Shown here: in pieces, positions 7,753 to 16,511 of the stretch | Numbering within the stretch: position 1 is the stretch's first letter | How the letters are laid out: each line of letters starts with the position of its first letter | Source: Streptomyces melanogenes | Lineage (GTDB): Bacteria; Actinomycetota; Actinomycetes; Streptomycetales; Streptomycetaceae | Direction: 5' to 3' | Length of the DNA: 64,000 nucleotides | Assembly (NCBI RefSeq): GCF_014649795.1 | Contig: NZ_BMTS01000010.1 | Span: 277,029-341,028 of the forward strand | Program-made: the position numbers and the translations under genes | Notes under the pieces: generated by a model | What the model saw: only the letters and a program-made list of their open reading frames with translations | What the model was told of the DNA's origin: nothing | The model's database searches: none

Positions 7753-8454
7753 TTGCTGTACTACGTGCTCAAGTACGCCCTTCTGGGACCGCTCCTGAGA
7801 CTGCTGTTCCGGCCCAGGATCGAGGGTCTGGAGCACATTCCGGACGAGGGGCCGGCGATCGTCGCGGGCAACCACCTGTCGTTCTCCGACCACTTCCTGA
7901 TGCCCGTGATGCTCAAACGCCGCATCACCTTCCTCGCCAAGCAGGAGTACTTCACCGGGCCCGGCATCAAGGGCCGGCTCACCGCCGCCTTCTTCCGCGC
8001 GGTCGGGCAGATCCCGGTGGACCGCTCCGGCAAGGAGGCCGGGCAGGCGGCGATCCGCGAGGGCCTCGGGGTGCTGCGCAAGAACGAGCTCCTGGGCATC
8101 TACCCGGAGGGCACCCGCTCGCACGACGGAAAGCTCTACAAGGGCAAGGTCGGCGTCGCCGTGATGGCGCTCAAGGCACAGGTCCCGGTGATCCCGTGCG
8201 CGATGGTCGGCACCTTCGAGATCCAGCCGCCCGGGCAGGTCATGCCGAAGATCCGGCGGGTCACCATCCGGTTCGGCGAGCCGCTCGACTTCTCCCGCTA
8301 CACCGGCATGGAGAACGAGAAGGCGGTGCTGCGGGCCGCCACCGACGAGCTGATGTACAAGATCCTGGAGCTGTCGGGGCAGGAGTACGTGGACCGGTAC
8401 GCGGCCGACGTGAAGGCCGAGGAGGCCGGAAAGTTCCCCAGGATCCTCGGCTGA
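7753..8454 (+). CDS. 1-acyl-sn-glycerol-3-phosphate acyltransferase (PlsC family)
   Basis: This 233-residue PlsC-type enzyme would transfer an acyl group to lysophosphatidic acid or a related acceptor at the membrane. The catalytic NHLSFSD block has His41 and Asp46 (HX4D), and YPEGTRS is the phosphate-binding motif. A hydrophobic N-terminus (residues 1-20) is a likely membrane anchor. The start is TTG at 7753, behind GAGGAG. The paralogue's exact acceptor cannot be inferred from sequence. Confidence 0.92.
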   Translation: MLYYVLKYALLGPLLRLLFRPRIEGLEHIPDEGPAIVAGNHLSFSDHFLMPVMLKRRITFLAKQEYFTGPGIKGRLTAAFFRAVGQIPVDRSGKEAGQAAIREGLGVLRKNELLGIYPEGTRSHDGKLYKGKVGVAVMALKAQVPVIPCAMVGTFEIQPPGQVMPKIRRVTIRFGEPLDFSRYTGMENEKAVLRAATDELMYKILELSGQEYVDRYAADVKAEEAGKFPRILG

Positions 8455-8518
8455 CAGCGGATCCGCGCACGGCGCAACCGTCTGGTCCCGATGATCACCT
8501 GGTCGTAGCGTCCCGTGC

Positions 8519-9547
8519 ATGGGCAAGGGAACAGCGTTCGTCATAGGGGCAACCGGACAGATCGGGCGGGCCGCCGTGCGCGTGCTCGCCGAGGACGGCT
8601 GGGAGGTGCGGGCCGCCTCGCGCGGCGGCGGCAGCGATCCGGACTGGCCGGACGGGGTCCGCCCGCTCGCGCTCGACCGGGACGAGGAAGGGGCGCTCGC
8701 GGCGGCGCTCGGGGACGGCTGCGACGTCCTGGTGGACATGGTGGCGTACGACGGCGGGCACGCCCGGCAGTTGGCCGGGCTCCGCGACCGGATCGGCTCG
8801 GCCGTGGTGATCTCCAGCGGGGCGGTGTACGAGGACGACCGGGGCCGCAGCTTCGACACCCAGGCGGAGCCGGACGGCTCGCCCCGCTACCCGGTGCCGA
8901 TCCCCGAGACGCTGGCCACGGTCGCGCCGGGCGACCGGACGTACGGTACGCGCAAGATCGAGCTGGAGCGGGAGCTGCTCGCCTCCGGGCCGCCCTCGAC
9001 GCTGCTGCGCGCGGGCGCGATCCACGGCCCGCACTGCCGCAGTCCGCGCGAGCTGTTCTTCGTGAAGCGGGCGCTGGACGGGCGGCCGGTGCGGGTGCTC
9101 GCGCACGGCGGGGAGAGCCGCTTCCATCCGGCGCACGTCGCCAACATCGCCGAGCTGATCCGGCTGGCCGCGCTGCGGCCGGGCCCACGGGTGCTCAACG
9201 CGGCCGATCCCGAGGCGCCGACCGTCGCCGAGATCAGCGCCGCGATCGACGAGGTGCTCGGGGTCCGCAGCGAGACGGTGGTCTTCGAAGGGGCGCCGGA
9301 GGAGGGCCTGGTGGGCCTCACTCCGTGGGGCGGCCCGCACCCGATCGTCTACGACATGGCGGCGGCCGAACGCGAGCTGGGCTACCGGCCGGTGACGGGG
9401 TACGTGGAGTCGCTGCCCCGGACTGTCGCCTCGATCGCGGACCGGCTCGGGGACAAGGAGTGGCGGGAGGCGTTCCCCGGCATGGCCAAGTACCCGGACC
9501 TGTTCGACTACGCGGCCGAGGACGCCTGGCTGGCCGCGCGCGGCTGA
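8519..9547 (+). CDS. NAD-dependent epimerase/dehydratase family protein
   Basis: This is a 342-residue extended short-chain dehydrogenase/reductase. The Rossmann motif GATGQIG is at residues 10-16. The active-site region has SSGAVYED and a Tyr-x3-Lys pair, YGTRK, of the SDR catalytic type. The C-terminal half resembles sugar-nucleotide epimerases, and the sequence FHPAHVANIAELI is typical of that group. The ribosome site before ATG 8519 is poor. It stands alone, convergent with the tap gene, so the substrate is unknown. Confidence 0.85.
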   Translation: MGKGTAFVIGATGQIGRAAVRVLAEDGWEVRAASRGGGSDPDWPDGVRPLALDRDEEGALAAALGDGCDVLVDMVAYDGGHARQLAGLRDRIGSAVVISSGAVYEDDRGRSFDTQAEPDGSPRYPVPIPETLATVAPGDRTYGTRKIELERELLASGPPSTLLRAGAIHGPHCRSPRELFFVKRALDGRPVRVLAHGGESRFHPAHVANIAELIRLAALRPGPRVLNAADPEAPTVAEISAAIDEVLGVRSETVVFEGAPEEGLVGLTPWGGPHPIVYDMAAAERELGYRPVTGYVESLPRTVASIADRLGDKEWREAFPGMAKYPDLFDYAAEDAWLAARG

Positions 9548-9555
9548 CACGCGAA

Positions 9556-9583
9556 GGGGGCGGCCGGAGTTCCGGTCGCCCCC
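9556..9583. terminator. bidirectional terminator between epimerase gene and tap
   Basis: Arms at 9556-9567 and 9572-9583 form a 12-bp stem with one G-T pair around a 4-base loop. It lies 8 bases after the epimerase stop and 21 before the tap stop. Confidence 0.8.
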
Positions 9584-9604
9584 TCCTTCATGCGTGCTGG
9601 GCCG

Positions 9605-11182
9605 TTACGGCTTCGGCGTGGCGTGCGGGGTGCACGTCACATCGGCGCTGTCGACCTTGCCGGAGAGGAAGTAGGCCTCCACCCGGGTGTTGATGCACGG
9701 GTTGACCAGACCGGTCACACCGTGCGAACCCGCGTCCTTCTCGGTGATCAGGCGCGAGCCCTTGAAGCGCTGGTGCAGCGAGACGGCGCCCTGGTACGGC
9801 GTGGCCGCGTCCCGGGTGCTCTGGACGATCAGCACCGGCGGCAGGCCCTTGCCGGTCTTCACCTCGACGGGTGTCTGCTGCTTGGTCTGCCAGGTGGCGC
9901 ACGGCAGGTTCATCCAGGCGTTCGCCCAGGTCATGAACGGGTTGTTCTTGTGGAGCCGGGTGTTGTCCCGGTCCCACTTCTTCCAGCTGGTGGGCCACTT
10001 GGCGTCCGCGCACTCGACGGCGGTGTAGACCGCGTTGCCGTTCTCGGCGCTGATGTTGCCCTTGGTGTCCGACATGTCGGGAGCGGCCGCGTCGACCAGC
10101 GCCTTGGTGTCGCCCGCCACGTACTTGCTCCAGGTCTGGGCGGTGGGCACCCAGGAGGAGTCGTAGTACGGGGCGTTCTGGAAGTAGGCGATGAGCTCGG
10201 CCGGGCCGACCACGCCGCCCAGGGGGCTCTTCTTCGCCTGGGCGCGCAGCTTGAGCCACTGCGCCTCGACCTTGGCCCGGGTGTCGCCGAGGTGGAAGGT
10301 GGCGTCGTTCTTGGCGACCCAGTCCTCCCAGTCGTTCCAGCGGCCCTGGAAGGCGACGTCCTGGTTCAGGTTGGCCTGGTACCAGATGTTGTCGCGCGCC
10401 GGGTCGACGACGCTGTCCACCAGCATGCGGCGCACGTGCGACGGGAAGAGCGTGCCGTAGACCGCGCCCAGGTAGGTGCCGTAGGAGACGCCCAGGTAGT
10501 TGAGCTTCTTCTCACCGAGCGCGGCGCGGATGACGTCCAGGTCGCGGGCGGTGTTCGGGGTGGTCATGAACGGCAGCATCCAGCCGCTGCGCTCGGCGCA
10601 CCCGTCCGCGTACTCGGCGGCGAGCTTGCGCTGGGCGCGCTTGTCGGCCTCGCTGTCCGGGACCGGGTCGGCCTTCGGCGCCTTGACGTACTCCTGCGGG
10701 TCGACACAGGAGATCGGCGTCGAGTGGCCCACGCCGCGCGGGTCGAAGCCCACGAAGTCGTACGCCTTGGCGGTGTTGACCCACAGGGGGTTCTTGTTGG
10801 TCACCCGGGTCGGGAACCGCATGCCGGACGCGCCGGGGCCGCCCGGGTTGTAGATGAGCGCGCCCTGGCGCTCGGCCGGGGTGCCGGTCGAGGCGATGCG
10901 GTCCACGGCGAGCTTGATCTGCTGGCCGTACGGGTGGGCGTAGTCGAGCGGAACGCTGACGTAACCGCACTGGATCGGCTTGGCGAAGCCCCAGTCGGCG
11001 GGGCAGTCGGTCCAGTCGATGCCCTTCTTGGCGGCCCGCTCGGCGGCGAGCTGCACGCCGCGCGCCTCGGACGTGCCGTTGTGACGGCTTTCGGCGGTGG
11101 CCGCCGGTGCCGCGATCGCGCCCGCTATGAGCGTGCCCGCGATCAGAGTGCCGGCCGAGCCGAGCACTGCGGTGCGTCTCAA
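9605..11182 (-). CDS. tap: secreted tripeptidyl aminopeptidase (peptidase family S33)
   Basis: This exported alpha/beta-hydrolase cleaves tripeptides from the N-terminus of proteins outside the cell. The 525-residue precursor starts at TTG 11182 behind GGAGGA. It has a Sec signal with arginines, a hydrophobic core and an APAATA|ES type cleavage site near residue 30. YNPGGPGASG (111-120) forms the oxyanion region, nucleophile Ser233 lies in GVSYG, and the catalytic His in AGSHGV is near the end of a TAP-like C-terminal domain. Cys residues near the C-terminus probably form disulfides. It matches the Streptomyces Tap/Slp family in length and motifs. Confidence 0.93.
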   Translation of the reverse strand: MRRTAVLGSAGTLIAGTLIAGAIAAPAATAESRHNGTSEARGVQLAAERAAKKGIDWTDCPADWGFAKPIQCGYVSVPLDYAHPYGQQIKLAVDRIASTGTPAERQGALIYNPGGPGASGMRFPTRVTNKNPLWVNTAKAYDFVGFDPRGVGHSTPISCVDPQEYVKAPKADPVPDSEADKRAQRKLAAEYADGCAERSGWMLPFMTTPNTARDLDVIRAALGEKKLNYLGVSYGTYLGAVYGTLFPSHVRRMLVDSVVDPARDNIWYQANLNQDVAFQGRWNDWEDWVAKNDATFHLGDTRAKVEAQWLKLRAQAKKSPLGGVVGPAELIAYFQNAPYYDSSWVPTAQTWSKYVAGDTKALVDAAAPDMSDTKGNISAENGNAVYTAVECADAKWPTSWKKWDRDNTRLHKNNPFMTWANAWMNLPCATWQTKQQTPVEVKTGKGLPPVLIVQSTRDAATPYQGAVSLHQRFKGSRLITEKDAGSHGVTGLVNPCINTRVEAYFLSGKVDSADVTCTPHATPKP

Positions 11183-11291
11183 GTGGTTCCTCCCCCTGCT
11201 GAAGTGCGCCGCGGCGAAGCGGCGCGTTCCATGGTCTCGGGGGATCCTCGCGCCTCGGCGGGTGTCGAGAACAGGTCGTACTGGTGTTTCT

Positions 11292-12061
11292 TTACCGAAC
11301 CGATAGCCGGGGCATGAAGTCCCGCTGAGCGGTGCCGATGTCGTCCAGGACGCGCCGCAGCAGCCGGGCGTCCGGCGCGAGGGCGGTCACCAGGAACGCG
11401 GGCCCTGCCAGCGGTGTCAGCACCGCGCTCTCCCCCAGCAGCCGCGCCTCGACGGGCTTGTCCGCCAACTCCGGGTCGACGACGAGGAGTTGCCCGACCG
11501 CCCGGTGCCCGCCCAGGACCGCCGAACCGTTCCAGCCACCGGGGGCGCCGGGCCCGTACGCCAGCGCCTGGTCGAGGAGCGGGCGGCCCGCGCGGTGCAC
11601 GGTGAGCCGGGTGGCGAGCGTGCCGGGCTCCTCTCCGTGGCGCCCGAGGATCTGCTCCTCGCGCAGCACGAGCCGGGCGTCCGCCGCGAGCTCGACGCGG
11701 GTGCGCATCCGCAGATCGCTGCCGCGCGCCGAGATCAGCTGCTCGGGCAGCCAGTGCAGCTCGCCGCCGGAGCCGACGCTCAGGCGTACGTCGTAGTGCG
11801 CGGGCTCGCCGGTCCGCCCGGGCAGGGCGATGGTGGCGGCGGCCGAGTCCACGGTGAGCCGGGCCCCGTCGCGCACCTCCGCCTCGATGGCGATGCGGTC
11901 TCCGCCGAGCGGGGCGCTCATCGCCCCGACGACGGTGACCCGGTGGTGCTCGCCGGTGGCCCGGGTGCGGCGCAGCGCGAGCGGCCCCTCTCCCGCGAGC
12001 ACCGGCAGGCCGTCGGGGGTGGCGACGATCCGGGCGGTGGCGCGCACCCCCGCGCCGAGGC

Positions 12062-12074
<13 letters not shown>
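11292..12074 (-). CDS. ureD: urease accessory protein UreD
   Basis: UreD is the scaffold on which UreF and UreG bind apo-urease for nickel insertion. The protein is divergent, as is usual for UreD, but has recognisable blocks (LTVDSAAATIALPG, LHWLPEQLI, REEQILGRHGE). I chose ATG 12074 (260 residues), whose start overlaps the ureG stop over 13 bases and follows GGGAG; a GTG at 12098 is also possible. It is the last gene of the ureABCFGD operon. Confidence 0.88.
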
Positions 12075-12739
<665 letters not shown>

Positions 12740-12768
12740 GGGTGGGACTCCTTGTCGGGCAGGTTCTT

Positions 12769-12858
12769 CAGCCCGTCCGGCGTTTGAGGACGAGCCCGTT
12801 CAGGGCGATCGGGGGTCCGGGGGCGGAGCCCCCGGTTTCGGGAAGGGGCGGGGTGGGG
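12769..12858. repeat. dispersed Streptomyces repeat inside the urease operon
   Basis: The segment has a cagcccgtccggcgtttga core, then a hairpin of 8-bp arms (12817-12824 with 12828-12835), then the G-rich tail tttcgggaaggggcgggg. I recognise this as a widespread intergenic repeat of Streptomyces chromosomes. Its tail recurs at 2525-2547. It fills the ureF-ureG gap. Confidence 0.7.
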
Positions 12859-12870
12859 GAGAAAACACCG

Positions 12871-13545
12871 CTACGACGCGAACAGCCGAACCGGCCACGC
12901 GGCGTGCGCCTCGGCCATGACGTCGAGCAGGGGCGCAGACGCGGCGGGCAGCGCATCCAGTCCCTCGGCTGTGGCCGAGACAGCGGCCCGCACCGCACGT
13001 TCCGCCACCACGTCCAGCTCAGGCGCCAGCCCCGCCAGCACCCGAGTCGCATCGAACGGATCGAGGCTGAGCAGCCGTACCGCCGCCGTGGCGGGCCCAC
13101 TGACCGTCTCGTACGCGACACAGTGCGCCGCGTCCGAGGCGGAGAGCCCGCCCGCCCGGGCGGCGAGCCCGAGCACCACGGGCTGGTGCGCCCCCCGCGG
13201 CCGAGCCACCGCCAGCGCGTCCAGCGACGCGCTCGGCCACGCGGCCCGAGCCGCCCGCATCATCTGGCGCCCCAGCTTGCGCGCGGTCGCCCGCAGCGCC
13301 GGGGACGGCGTGCGCGCGTCGGCGGCCTCGTCCAGGGCGAGCGGGTCAAGGCCGAGGACGGCCGCCGCGGCGAGCGAGGCCGACACCAGGCCCGCCGTGT
13401 GCAGCCGCCCCCGGCAGAACTCCGCCAGGGAGGCCGCGCCGTGGACCCGCCCCGCCTTGACGGCCGGTTCGACGCCGCCCGAGTGGGCGTGCCCACCGGC
13501 CGGGAACCGGCCGTCGGCGAGGACGAGCAGAGCCGCACGGGACAT
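12871..13545 (-). CDS. ureF: urease accessory protein UreF
   Basis: UreF binds UreD and gates GTP hydrolysis by UreG during urease activation. It is all-helical, with the N-terminal family pattern LLVLADGRFPAGGHAHSGG followed by VEPAV. I use ATG 13545 (224 residues) behind GGAAGGCGG; a TTG two codons earlier is possible. It follows ureC by 34 bases and is separated from ureG by the repeat at 12769-12858. Confidence 0.93.
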   Translation of the reverse strand: MSRAALLVLADGRFPAGGHAHSGGVEPAVKAGRVHGAASLAEFCRGRLHTAGLVSASLAAAAVLGLDPLALDEAADARTPSPALRATARKLGRQMMRAARAAWPSASLDALAVARPRGAHQPVVLGLAARAGGLSASDAAHCVAYETVSGPATAAVRLLSLDPFDATRVLAGLAPELDVVAERAVRAAVSATAEGLDALPAASAPLLDVMAEAHAAWPVRLFAS

Positions 13546-13579
13546 GGACAACCGCCTTCCGAGGTGTTCGGGGCCGCGC

Positions 13580-15301
13580 TCAGAAGAGGAAGTACCGCTG
13601 GGCCATGGGCAGTTCGGCGGCGGGCACGGGCTCGACCGCCTCCCCGTCGATGGTCACCGTGAAGGTGTCCGGATCGACCCTGACGTCCGGCAGCGCGGAG
13701 TTCTCCCGCATGTCCGCCTTCCCCACCCGCCGCGTGCTCTTGATGGCGGCGAACTCCTTGACCAGGCCCAGCCGTTCGGGCAGCCCGTCGTCGAGCGCGG
13801 CCTGCGCCACGAAGTTGAGCGAGTTGGCCGCCGGGGCCTTCCCGTACGCGCCGAACATCGGCCGGGGCAGGACCGGCTGGGGCGTGGGGATGGACGCGTT
13901 GGCGTCGCCCATCTGCGCGTACGCGATCTGGCCGCCCTTGATGACGAGCTGCGGCTTGACGCCGAAGAACGCGGGATCCCACAGCACCAGGTCCGCGAGC
14001 TTGCCCGGCTCGACCGAGCCGATCTCGCCGTCGAGGCCCTGCGCGACCGCCGGGTTGATCGTGTACTTGGCGACATAGCGGCGCGCCCGGTGGTTGTCGG
14101 CGCGCCCGTCGCCCGCGAGCGCTCCCCGGCGCACCTTCATCACGTGCGCGGTCTGCCACGTACGCAGGATGACCTCGCCGATCCGGCCCATCGCCTGGGA
14201 GTCGGAGGAGAGGATCGAGATGGCGCCCAGGTCGTGCAGGATGTCCTCGGCGGCGATGGTCGAGGGCCGGATGCGGGACTCGGCGAACGCCAGGTCCTCC
14301 GGCACGGCCGGGTTGAGGTGGTGACAGACCATCAGCATGTCGAGGTGTTCCTCGATGGTGTTGACGGTGTGCGGCCGGGTCGGGTTGGTGGAGCTGGGCA
14401 GGACGTACGGCTCGGAGACCACGGTGATGATGTCCGGTGCGTGCCCGCCGCCCGCGCCCTCGGTGTGGTACGCGTGGATGGAGCGGCCCGCGATGGCGGC
14501 GAGGGTGTCGCCGACGAAGCCCGCCTCGTTCAACGTGTCGGTGTGGATGGCGAGTTGGGCGCCGGTCTCGTCGCAGACGCTCAGACAGGCGTCGATGACG
14601 GCCGGGGTCGCCCCCCAGTCCTCGTGGATCTTGAATCCGAGGGCGCCGCCGCGCAGTTGGGAGTGCATGGACTCGCGCGACATGGTGTTGCCCTTGCCGA
14701 GCAGACCGATGTTGACCGGTGCGTTCTCCAGGGCCGCGAACATCCGGGCGAGGTGCCAGGGGCCGGGGGTGACGGTGGTGGCCTTGGTGCCCTCGGCAGG
14801 GCCGGTACCGCCGCCGACGAGGGTGGTGATGCCCGAGGAGAGCGCCTGGTCGATCAGGGTCGGCGAGATGAAGTGGACATGGGTGTCCACCGCGCCCGCC
14901 GTGAGGATCTTCCCGTTGCCCGCGATGATCTCGGTCTCGGGGCCGATGACGAGGTCGGGGTGGACGCCGTCCATGGTGTCGGGGTTGCCCGCCTTGCCGA
15001 GCGCGGTGATCCGGCCGTCCCGGATGCCGAGGTCCGCCTTGACGATGCCCCAGTGGTCGAGGACGACGACGCCGGTGATCACGGTGTCGGGCGCGCCCTC
15101 GGCGCGGGTGGTGCGGGCCTGGCCCATCGACTCGCGGATCACCTTGCCGCCGCCGAACACCGCCTCGTCGCCGGCGCGTCCGGGTCCGCCGCAGCGGTCC
15201 TCCTCGATCTCCACGAGCAGATCGGTATCGGCGAGCCGGATGCGGTCGCCGGTGGTGGGGCCGAACAGATCGGCGTAGACGGCGCGGTGGAGCTCAGTCA
15301 T
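13580..15301 (-). CDS. ureC: urease alpha subunit, catalytic
   Basis: UreC carries the dinickel centre that hydrolyses urea. All metal ligands are visible: His141 and His143 (HVHFI), carbamylated Lys224 (GFKIHEDWG), His253 and His279, and an Asp in LSSDSQAMGR. A catalytic His lies in MVCHHLNP. I place the start at ATG 15301, which overlaps the ureB stop and gives 573 residues, the standard length; the frame is open further upstream without family similarity. Nothing suggests inactivation. Confidence 0.98.
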   Translation of the reverse strand: MTELHRAVYADLFGPTTGDRIRLADTDLLVEIEEDRCGGPGRAGDEAVFGGGKVIRESMGQARTTRAEGAPDTVITGVVVLDHWGIVKADLGIRDGRITALGKAGNPDTMDGVHPDLVIGPETEIIAGNGKILTAGAVDTHVHFISPTLIDQALSSGITTLVGGGTGPAEGTKATTVTPGPWHLARMFAALENAPVNIGLLGKGNTMSRESMHSQLRGGALGFKIHEDWGATPAVIDACLSVCDETGAQLAIHTDTLNEAGFVGDTLAAIAGRSIHAYHTEGAGGGHAPDIITVVSEPYVLPSSTNPTRPHTVNTIEEHLDMLMVCHHLNPAVPEDLAFAESRIRPSTIAAEDILHDLGAISILSSDSQAMGRIGEVILRTWQTAHVMKVRRGALAGDGRADNHRARRYVAKYTINPAVAQGLDGEIGSVEPGKLADLVLWDPAFFGVKPQLVIKGGQIAYAQMGDANASIPTPQPVLPRPMFGAYGKAPAANSLNFVAQAALDDGLPERLGLVKEFAAIKSTRRVGKADMRENSALPDVRVDPDTFTVTIDGEAVEPVPAAELPMAQRYFLF

Positions 15302-15605
15302 CGAGGGGACCTCCGGTCTCGCCGCGCAGCCCGCTGACGATCCGGCGGCCGGTGAGGGGCACAAGCTCGACATCGACGGGGATACCCGGCTCGAAGCGCA
15401 CGGCGGTGCCCGCGGCGATGTTCAGCCGCAGCCCGCGGGCGGCGGCGCGGTCGAAGTCCAGGCCGGGGTTGGCCTCGGCGAAGTGGTAGTGCGAGCCGAC
15501 CTGGACGGGCCGGTCGGCGGCGTTGAGGACGGTCATCGCGGTGATCGCGCGGCCCTCGTTGAGGGCGACGGGGTCGTCCGTGAACAGGATCTCTCCGGGA
15601 ATCAT
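15294..15605 (-). CDS. ureB: urease beta subunit
   Basis: This 103-residue structural subunit packs around the UreC active site. It has the diagnostic MIPGEI start and the GSHYHFAEAN, LDFDR and RFEPG blocks. It is 15 bases from ureA, with a GGGGGAG site in the gap, and overlaps ureC by 8 bases. Confidence 0.97.
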   Translation of the reverse strand: MIPGEILFTDDPVALNEGRAITAMTVLNAADRPVQVGSHYHFAEANPGLDFDRAAARGLRLNIAAGTAVRFEPGIPVDVELVPLTGRRIVSGLRGETGGPLDD

Positions 15606-15620
15606 GGCGGCGCTCCCCCG

Positions 15621-15923
15621 TCAGACGATGGGCTCGTGGACGGTGACGAGCTTGGTGCCGTCCGGGAAGGTCGCCTCGACCTGGACGTCGTGGATCATCT
15701 CCGGGATGCCCGGCATGACCTCGTCGCGGGAGAGCACCTTGCGTCCGGACGCCATGAGTTCGGCGACGCTCCGGCCGTCGCGGGCGCCTTCGAGGATGTG
15801 CGAGGTGATGAGCGCGACGGCTTCGGGGTGATTGAGCTTCACCCCGCGCGCGCGCCGCTTGTCCGCGACGTCCGCGGCCACATGGATGAGCAGTCTCTCC
15901 TGCTCGTGCGGCGTCAGTTGCAC
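15621..15923 (-). CDS. ureA: urease gamma subunit
   Basis: This 100-residue subunit opens the urease operon. It has the typical LTPHEQERLLIH start, LNHPEAVALI, and PEMIHDVQVEATFPDGTKL near the end. The GTG at 15923 is preferred because GAGGTGG lies 7-13 bases upstream and it gives the family length; a GTG three codons earlier has no ribosome site. Upstream are candidate PHO-like (16003-16020) and GlnR-like (16057-16072) boxes, matching nitrogen and phosphate control of urease known in Streptomyces. Confidence 0.96.
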   Translation of the reverse strand: MQLTPHEQERLLIHVAADVADKRRARGVKLNHPEAVALITSHILEGARDGRSVAELMASGRKVLSRDEVMPGIPEMIHDVQVEATFPDGTKLVTVHEPIV

Positions 15924-16002
15924 GCTTCCCACCTCACAGTCGTGCCCGGAACGGGGGAATCCCGCCTCGACGCTGCGGGACCCTCGCCCAGTTCAACACC
16001 TT

Positions 16003-16020
16003 GTTGACCTGGGGTTCCCT
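16003..16020. promoter_or_regulatory. candidate PHO box (PhoP site) upstream of ureA
   Basis: GTTGACC-tggg-GTTCCCT is a direct repeat with 11-base period, the layout of Streptomyces PhoP boxes (GTTCACC-N4-GTTCACC). The second half is imperfect. It lies 80 bases upstream of ureA and shares a 14-base core with the phoD box at 49224 apart from one base. Confidence 0.45.
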
Positions 16021-16056
16021 GCTCCGCAGCCAGGCATTGCACGTTACGGCGGAAGT

Positions 16057-16072
16057 TTTTCCGGCTCGTTAA
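16057..16072 (-). promoter_or_regulatory. candidate GlnR half-box upstream of ureA
   Basis: Read on the minus strand the site is TTAAC-N6-GAAAA, matching the GTNAC-N6-GAAAC GlnR half site at eight of nine fixed positions. It is about 140 bases upstream of ureA. GlnR control of urease genes is known in Streptomyces and relatives. Confidence 0.45.
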
Positions 16073-16132
16073 CTGACGCTTTGCATATCCATGGCCAATG
16101 CATCCATCACCGGCCCGGCGATCCGGAACGCG

Positions 16133-16414
16133 TCAGTCACCCATCGGCGGCTGCCGGTGCTCGGCGGCGATGCCGAACCGGCGCCGTTCGCCGGGAGCGG
16201 ACGGGACCTGACGCACCGACGACACGGAGCTGATCACCTGCTCCTCGGCCGGCTCCGCCGCGCCTTCGAGTCGTTCCAGGTCAGCGGCGGACACCAGGGC
16301 GACCAGGGGCTTGCCGTGCCGGGTCACGACGACGCGCTCGCCGCCGTACACCACGCGGTTGATCAGCTCGGCGAGCTCGGCTCGGGCTTGCGTCACCGGA
16401 ATTTCATAGGCCAT
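16133..16414 (-). CDS. Phd/YefM-type antitoxin (no toxin partner visible)
   Basis: This 93-residue protein starts MAYEIPVTQARAELAELI and contains GGERVVVTRHGKPLVALVS, the Phd/YefM DNA-binding fold. Family members bind DNA through this domain and neutralise a toxin with a flexible C-terminus; here residues 60-93 are charged and probably disordered. The start is ATG 16414; a longer frame to 16513 would overlap the divergent clpP start. No Doc, YoeB or VapC-like ORF follows downstream, where ureA begins 210 bases away in the same direction. It is divergent from a ClpP gene, with inverted repeats between them. Confidence 0.85.
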   Translation of the reverse strand: MAYEIPVTQARAELAELINRVVYGGERVVVTRHGKPLVALVSAADLERLEGAAEPAEEQVISSVSSVRQVPSAPGERRRFGIAAEHRQPPMGD

Positions 16415-16432
16415 GCTCCCATCATAACGGCC

Positions 16433-16457
16433 TGTACGTCCTGTACATTTTTTACAG
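16433..16457. promoter_or_regulatory. overlapping inverted repeats between antitoxin and clpP genes
   Basis: Two inverted repeats overlap: tgtac-N5-gtaca (16433-16447) and ctgta-N7-tacag (16441-16457). The stretch is much richer in A/T than its surroundings. Paired half-sites of this kind fit autoregulation by a Phd/YefM dimer and could also set clpP transcription. Confidence 0.55.
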
Positions 16458-16511
16458 ATGCACCGGCATGCAGCACTGCCATGAAGCACCGGCACGAGAA
16501 GGAGGTACGTC

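Noticed and set aside
15924..16132. Possible toxin gene downstream of the Phd-type antitoxin
   Set aside because: No ORF of suitable length or pattern lies between the antitoxin stop and ureA.
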